Source: Halichoerus grypus (taxonomy: Eukaryota > Chordata > Mammalia > Carnivora > Phocidae). Taken from it: a stretch of 64,000 nt of DNA. The notes below the pieces were generated by a model. That model did no database searches, had not been told where the DNA came from, and saw only the letters and a program-made list of their open reading frames with translations. The stretch spans positions 172,824,437 to 172,888,436 of the forward strand of contig NC_135715.1 in assembly GCF_964656455.1 (NCBI RefSeq), given 5' to 3'. Below, one piece after another: positions 58,385 through 64,000 of the stretch. Every line of letters begins with the position of its first letter. Positions within the stretch are counted from its first letter, which is position 1. The position numbers and the translations under genes were made by a program.

Positions 58385-59015
58385 AACTACACATGATCCA
58401 TAAAGCCCTCCAGGGTCCTGTCCTCTGTAACTTCATCTTTCCCGCTTGCCACCTGCTGTGCTCTGGTCACATTGGCTGCTGGGACTTTGCACGTGCCGTC
58501 ATCCGGCCCACACCCCCCCTGGATCTTGGCAGAGCTGGCTCCTTCAGGTCTTATATCAGAGATCCCAACCACAACGACACCTTCTTCAACCACCCTATTT
58601 AAACTAGCTCTCAGGCACCTGGGTGGCTCAGTTGGTTAAGCGACTGCCTTCGGCTCAGGTCATGATCCTGGAGTCCCGGGATTGAGTCCCGCATCGGGCT
58701 CCCTGCTCAGCGGGGAATCTGCTTCTCCCTCTGACCCTCCCCCCTCTCATGCTCTCTCTCTCTCATTCTCTCTCTCAAATAAATAAATAAAATCTAAAAA
58801 AATAATAATAAATAAAGTAGCTCTCATACCTTATCTGCTTGTGGCTACTATGTCATATGGCTTATTCATTCCAAAGAATTATCACAAATGACATTATTTG
58901 CTTACCTGTTTAACTGTGGCTCAAATTTCTCTTGAGGGCAGGGACTTTGCTGTTCTTCCTTATCCCTTTTCCCCATGCCTAGAATAGTAACAGGAACATA
59001 ATAGGTGCAATGAAT
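58385..59015 (+). mobile_element. L2 3' end (right part), split by a SINE
   Basis: 'CATAAAGCCCTCCAGGGTCC', 'GGCTCCTTCAGGTCTTATAT', 'AACCACCCTATTTAAACTAG' and, after the SINE, 'CTTGAGGGCAGGGACTTTGC' and 'GGAACATAATAGGTGCAATG' follow L2 to its terminal TGAATGA-like end. One of the best L2 copies here. Confidence 0.9.
58601..58826 (+). mobile_element. Can-SINE inside the L2
   Basis: Body 58614-58813 with an intact head and box A (TGGCTCAGTTGGTTAAGCG). Flanks AAACTAGCTCTCA (58601-58613) and AAAGTAGCTCTCA (58814-58826) differ once. The L2 reads through once the SINE is removed. Confidence 0.97.
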
Positions 59016-59244
59016 GACTGAACAGTCATTCTAAATTGGAGTTGTTTTTATAATTTCGTGCCTTTAGAGACACAGTTTCCTCTGACAGGAGTGCAGTGTC
59101 TTCCCTCCTAACAAATTCCTACATGTCTCAAATATCAGCAGCTCTGCAAACATTTCACATCTACTCGTATGGCACTCTCGTCTTCATCCTGCCTCTCAAC
59201 TCTTGTGGCCATCTCAACACCTAGCCCAGGGGGACACCAGTCAT

Positions 59245-59960
59245 AGCACAGACATTTATCAAATGCCTACTATGTGCCCAGTATTGTTCCATGTGAACAA
59301 AACAGACAAAATCCTTACCCTCAAGAATTTACATTCTAGCTGGGGAAGACAGACATAACCAAAGTAAGCAAGTTAATTACACACTCCAGCAGGAAAGGGA
59401 GATGGAGAATACTGGGTAGTATTGCAAAAATTAAATAGGGTCATCAGAGATGAGCTCACTGACACCTGGGAAGGTATAGAAAAGAGCCACGTGAATATCC
59501 GAGTGAAGACTGTTCTAAGTGGAGAGACCAGCAAGAACAGAGAGCCTGAGGTCAGAGTGGGCCTGGCTTCTCCAAGAAGCAGCAAGGGAGCCATGTGGTC
59601 ACTACAGTGACCCAAATAAGACAGGATGATAGATTGCACTTGGCTGGCATTGGTACAGTGGTGAGAAATGGTAGGGTTCTGGATATATTTTGAAGAAGGA
59701 GCTATCAAGATCTGTTCTCAGATTTCATGAGGGATAAGCAAGAGGAGTCAAGGTTGACTTTCAGGTTTTTCATCCAAGCATGGAGGCACCATTCACTGAG
59801 ATGGGTAAGCAAGCAGGAAAAGCAGGATGACAAAGGTGAGAGTAGAAATCAGGATCTGCCATGATATGTATGAGATGCCTAATAGATCCAAAGGGAGATA
59901 TTAAATTGCCCATGAAGTAAGTAAGAACAAAACCTAGGATCTAAGTGAAGAAAAAACCTC
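59245..59960 (-). mobile_element. L2, antisense, about 0.7 kb
   Basis: 'GCCTACTATGTGCCCAGTAT', 'AGAATTTACATTCTAGCTGG', 'GGCACCATTCACTGAGATGG' and 'GAGATGCCTAATAGATCCAA' cover the L2 3' UTR back into ORF2 in complement. The 111-codon minus frame (59373-59708) reads partly in the ORF2 direction but is not intact. Confidence 0.85.
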
Positions 59961-61149
59961 AATGAGAATAGTAATTGCAGCAAATGATGGGATGCATCAA
60001 TAAGAGGCTTTACAAAACTGATAAAACACGATTTCATACCAATGCATTCTTGGACAATACTCTTAAATTCTAGACAATGTGGACTCTCATTATGTTACAT
60101 TGCAGCTACAGTTAGAAATATCTCTGTAGGAAAAATTTAAAAAGCCACACTTAATGGTCTTTATCTTTCATTCCTTTCCTTCTTTCTCTTTGCCTCTTTC
60201 CTGTCTCTCTCCTTTCCTCCCTCTTCCTCTCCACTTCCAATTCCATAAGTTTGTCAATGGCCATTCCAGACATTCTCACTACTAATCAGTTAAGTAGTGC
60301 TGACCTCTGGTGATATGACCTAATTAAACACAAAATATATCTATCCGAGCTAACTTTTTTTCTCCTCCCAAATCAAATTTCCTGCTTTCAGAGTTTTGTG
60401 AAAATAATTAGAGGAAAATATTTAGTGTCACTTTACATTTCTTTTGGGAAAGACTAGAAATCAGAAGTCAACATTTCAAAAGATACAATTAATGTATAAA
60501 ATTGTTTTGGATCTTAAAAGACCAGTGGTCAATGTTTTCATCATGAAATAAGAAAATGGGTATATTTGAAAGGGCAACTGCATTGTTCTTGCATATATTC
60601 ACTGAGAAGGTAAAAAAAGTGCATTACAACTTTTCTAAATCTCTTTGGCAATAAAAAGTCATTTTCATATAGTCTTCAACTGGTAATGGATATACAACAA
60701 AGCTTAAAATTATTTGGGCTTCCATTTTTTAAATGATCTCATTGCTTACTAGTACCTATATTTGGTTTTAATCTTTTCCTTTTGGGGCATTTCCTAATTT
60801 AACTGGAAAGCACTGATTTCAGTAAATTGTAAAATGAATTATTACCATAGCTGATATTAAAAAAAACCTTTATATTATTACCTAATATTAAAAAAATAAG
60901 TGGGTCACACTGTAATTGGCAGGATTTTATTTTTAATGGTACATAAGGTAATAGTGTGTAGTACAATTGATGTTAACTTTGATGAGTTACAGTGCTATAA
61001 GCTTAAGTTTGTGTGTGGTTGCATATATACAAAAAAAAGTAGATATAATGCCACTTATATTAGTACCACAAATAGGTTAACAATTTAATATCAAAAATCT
61101 TAGATATATTTATAAGTTAAGTGTATTTTTTTCCTTTAACAAGTATTTT
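59961..61149. other. Unassigned AT-rich stretch
   Basis: No gene recognised. A pyrimidine-only-like tract spans about 60166-60239 (C/T with few interruptions). Confidence 0.4.
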
Positions 61150-61625
61150 TTAAGAACGTATTTGTTGAAGGCACACATCCGTTGTGCTGAGTGCTAAGAA
61201 TACCATAGTGAATAAGACACATGCCTGCTTAGTGTAGGCAATAAAAGAAGTAATTAAAAGAAAATACTATGGGGACGCCTGGGTGGCTCAGTCGGTTAAG
61301 CGTCTGCCTTTGGCTCAGGTCATGATCCCAGGCTCCTGGGATGAAGTCCTGCATCGGGCTCCCTGCCAGTAGGGAGCCTGCTTCTCTCTCTGCCTGCTGC
61401 TCCCCCTGCTTCTGCACTCTCTCTCCCTCTCTCTCTCTTTGACAAATAAATAAAATCTTTAAAAAATAATAATAATAAATAAAATAAAGCACTATGAATT
61501 AACGTTATAGTAGGAGAAATTAGGGGTACAATAGGAATATAGACCAGAGAAACTTGAACCAAGACAACCTTGTTAGAAGAAGTGATATTTTGGATTTAAT
61601 CTAAGAAATACCTAGTTAGCCAGTG
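61150..61625 (-). mobile_element. L2 fragment, antisense, split by a SINE
   Basis: 'GGCACACATCCGTTGTGCTG' and 'CATAGTGAATAAGACACATG' before the SINE, and 'AACCTTGTTAGAAGAAGTGA' after it, are antisense L2 in order. Confidence 0.65.
61261..61496 (+). mobile_element. Can-SINE inside the antisense L2
   Basis: Body about 61272-61485, head ACGCCTGGGTGGCTCAGTCG, CT-rich segment, AATAAATAAAATC tail with extra AATAAT units. Flanks AAAATACTATG and AAAGCACTATG agree at 9 of 11 bases. Confidence 0.96.
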
Positions 61626-61634
61626 AATATTTGA

Positions 61635-61661
61635 TGTGTGTGTGTGTGTGTGTGTGTGTGT
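61635..61661. repeat. (TG)13 microsatellite
   Basis: Thirteen uninterrupted dinucleotide units plus one T; likely polymorphic. Confidence 0.97.
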
Positions 61662-62033
61662 CAGGATGTGGTAAGTGCTGAGATGTTCCTAATACCATAT
61701 TTACTTATGATTTACCAAGCCTCTTTTGGAAAATATTGCAATCCTTTTTTGGAAGGAGAAGCAGAAAAAAACAAATGGTAGGCATTACTACCAACACTCA
61801 GATCTGAGGTATCTACACATTTTCCTACATATAAAAAGGCATAGTCTATTCTGAGAAACTAATATCTCTCATAGAGAGGTTAACAAAGCCAGCAAAAACA
61901 GACAGGTAGAAAATAGAACATGTCAAATATTAGGTGCAACTTAATCCTTATTCCAGGCAATATTCTGATATGCAGATTGAATTTTACCCTGAAGTTTGAT
62001 GTAACATTTATAGCCATAGTTGGTTTCATCTAT

Positions 62034-62295
62034 TTTTATTTGGCCCAGGGGTGCCTGGGAGGCTCAGTCAGTTAAGCATCTGATTCTTGGTTTCAGCTCA
62101 GATCATGATCTCAGGGTCATGAGCTCAAGCCCCACACTGGGCTCTGTGCTCAGCGCAGAGTCTGCTCAAGATTTTTCTCTCCCTCTCCCTTTGCCCCTCC
62201 CCCAGTTCACATGCTCTAAATAAATAAATACATAAATACATAAATAAATACAATCTTTTTAAAAAGATAAATAAAATAAAATGAAATTATTTGGC
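62034..62295 (+). mobile_element. Can-SINE with expanded A/T tail
   Basis: Body about 62046-62284, head GGTGCCTGGGAGGCTCAG (GGGTGG changed to GGGAGG), and a long tail of AAATA/CATAAATA units. Imperfect flanks TTTTATTTGGC and AATTATTTGGC. Confidence 0.95.
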
Positions 62296-64000
62296 GTAGC
62301 TGAATCTAAGTGAAAGGAAACATTTCAGAGTTTCTTGTAATGAACACTACCTTTTGACCAGTGACTTGGCCCATGCATGTGGTCTACTGGCCAAGTCCTC
62401 CTTGTTTTAGCTATTTAATCACAGAAGGGATCCCTGGAGGCCCTACTCAGATGAGCCCAGAGAAAACAGAGAGAGAAAAGCGAGTCTGTCCTTGGCAAGC
62501 GCAGTATAGATCAGTTGGCTCAGGCAGGTCTATGGGGCTTTCACATCTCTGGACCACCTCCTGTGCTTTCAGATTTCATCATTTTACCCTCATTTTCAGA
62601 GCTGCCTTGTCAAGTACATGGGAAACTTTCAGAAGCTACTGAAAAGTAAGAAGAAAAAAAATCATAATAAATGTGAACTAGGTTCAATACTTTACATTTA
62701 TTATGCATTCTTGTCTTCAAATGGAAAGAAAATTAGTAAATCTAAGCCCTAATATAGATGTAGGAAAAGAACGTTCAACATTTATGAGAAGCAAAATCAT
62801 TTATGAGAGTTCTAGATGCATTATCTCATTGTGCATATAATAAAAAGATGATTTTAATCAAACAATTTACTGATAATAAAACTAATAATCCAATCTGTCA
62901 CTGACAAGTAGACCTATGATTTAAAAGGCCAAAAAGCTAATTAAAACTACAAAAAAAAAAAAAAAATGAACTCGCTAGTGATCATTGGCTGGATACATCT
63001 GCCTGGATTCTTTTTCCTGAAGTAGATATTTATGGCTATGGAAAGAAAATGCAGAGAGAAGAAATTAGGAGAAAGTACCACACATTTCTTTATAATAAAA
63101 CCCCTCTTGTTTAATACAGGGAAAGAGTAAAGAAAAATAAGAGGGAGATGTGAAGCCAGTACAAAATTTGGACTCTCACTCAGTTAAAGAAATGTGTCCA
63201 GAGGATACATTGTATTGAGCGATGCAAAGACGAAGGAGAGAAATAGGAGCTGTAACTAACACAAAGTGGAATATGAGAAATAGAAACAAAACAGGAACAG
63301 AAAAGACAGTGCTTAGTTCTCATGGACCAGGAGGCATTAAGATGGGGAGACAATGAAGATAGCTTCCCTGGGTAGAAGTAAGGAGATAGAGAAGAAGTAG
63401 GAGAAAAAACAGTGGAGAGGGGTAAGTAAGGTTCTTGCTGAGAGAGTATTAGTCAGTAATCATCACCAAGTGACAGTGTCTCAAGCCAGAAGATAAAAAG
63501 AAGAGCCCTGCTCTGTAAGCCTCAGAGATAAACTTCAAACGTAAACATGAGGTTTGCTCATTGTGCCTCCGTGCAGATTTGCACCAAACGACCCTGTCTA
63601 TATCAGCAGTTGCAAATGTTGGCCCCATAGGGCCACTGTAGGTATTACTTATCTTGCACAGTGATTTTGTACTCGTATGTTTATACAAATTTGGATTTGA
63701 GGGTTTTTTGTTTGTTTTTTTGGGTTTTTTGGCTAACATTTCAATATTGGCACCATTTGCATTTTTTTTTTTTTTTAAAATAATAGATCTCTAGCATCTC
63801 TCAACAAATTTGAAGATCTGGCAACACTGAGATCATTTGCCCAACATGTCCAGTCCACACCAGCCAACTTCATTTAGTGTTGTTGCCTGCCCCCATAGAC
63901 ATTTCAGTCTATGACCGCATCTCCCCTTGTCACCAGCATCAGGCATTTTCCAGAAACCTATACAGAGACGGAAGGGGGCCCGAGAATGCACAGATGAATT
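62296..64000. other. Unassigned stretch to window end
   Basis: No gene or firm repeat. A-run at 62951-62966 and T-run at 63762-63776. The 96-codon minus frame at 63449-63739 starts from a Lys/Asn-rich translation and has no motif. Confidence 0.4.

Overview
The window is nuclear DNA from a carnivoran mammal and looks entirely non-coding. The strongest clue is about 17 copies of the tRNA-Lys-derived Can-SINE. Each has the conserved head GCACCTGGGTGGCTCAG or its complement, an internal pol III box A/B region, a CT-rich stretch and an AATAAA-type tail. The subfamilies seen (bodies with 'GCCTGCTTCTCCCTCTGCC' or 'GTCTGCTTGGGATTCTCT') are not the dog SINEC_Cf type, whose head reads GGGATCCCTGGGTGGCGCAG. 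Together with the short young L1 at 1.3 kb, this suggests an arctoid caniform (bear, pinniped or mustelid relative). That placement is inference from remembered consensus sequences; the species cannot be named from this window.

No convincing protein-coding exon, CpG island, tRNA, rRNA or small RNA gene was found. The longest open frames (175, 164, 153, 142, 129 and 128 codons) match no family I recognise. Several lie in LTR or LINE remnants, and their lengths are about what chance gives in 64 kb read in six frames. The window is therefore intergenic or deep intronic sequence.

Layout. 0-6 kb: a clipped SINE and AAAG microsatellite, a 162-bp L1 insertion with perfect duplications, an L1M 3' end, two SINEs. 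7-21 kb: degenerate antisense L2, an L1 ORF2 relic, MIR and L2 scraps, an old MaLR LTR and seven SINEs. 21.4-39.9 kb: no Can-SINE at all, and 24.5-30.5 kb holds almost no recognisable repeat; 31-34.2 kb inside this span is packed with L1 fragments, an MLT1 LTR and a MaLR-like fragment. 38.1-41.5 kb: one ancient L1M element, about 2.7 kb of it left, split by a SINE and by an antisense L1 fragment that itself carries a SINE. 42-47.6 kb: several hAT (MER5A/Charlie-like) elements and an old local duplication. 48-56 kb: SINEs, two abutting LTR fragments, a G-run and a third MaLR-like LTR. 57-59 kb: a sense L2 split by an LTR-like insertion (which carries a 67-bp copy of sequence from 1.66 kb upstream) and by a SINE. 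59.2-62.3 kb: antisense L2 copies and two SINEs.

The observations most worth checking are rearrangement scars, not a gene system: a SINE reduced to its first ~27 bases between perfect 19-bp duplications (52.3 kb); the 67-bp templated copy (56.5 to 58.2 kb); a perfect 42-bp tandem duplication (24.4 kb); a compact palindrome with direct repeats (17.3 kb); and the diverged duplication at 42.8/44.0 kb. Family names rest on recall of consensus sequences without a search; subfamily labels are tentative.
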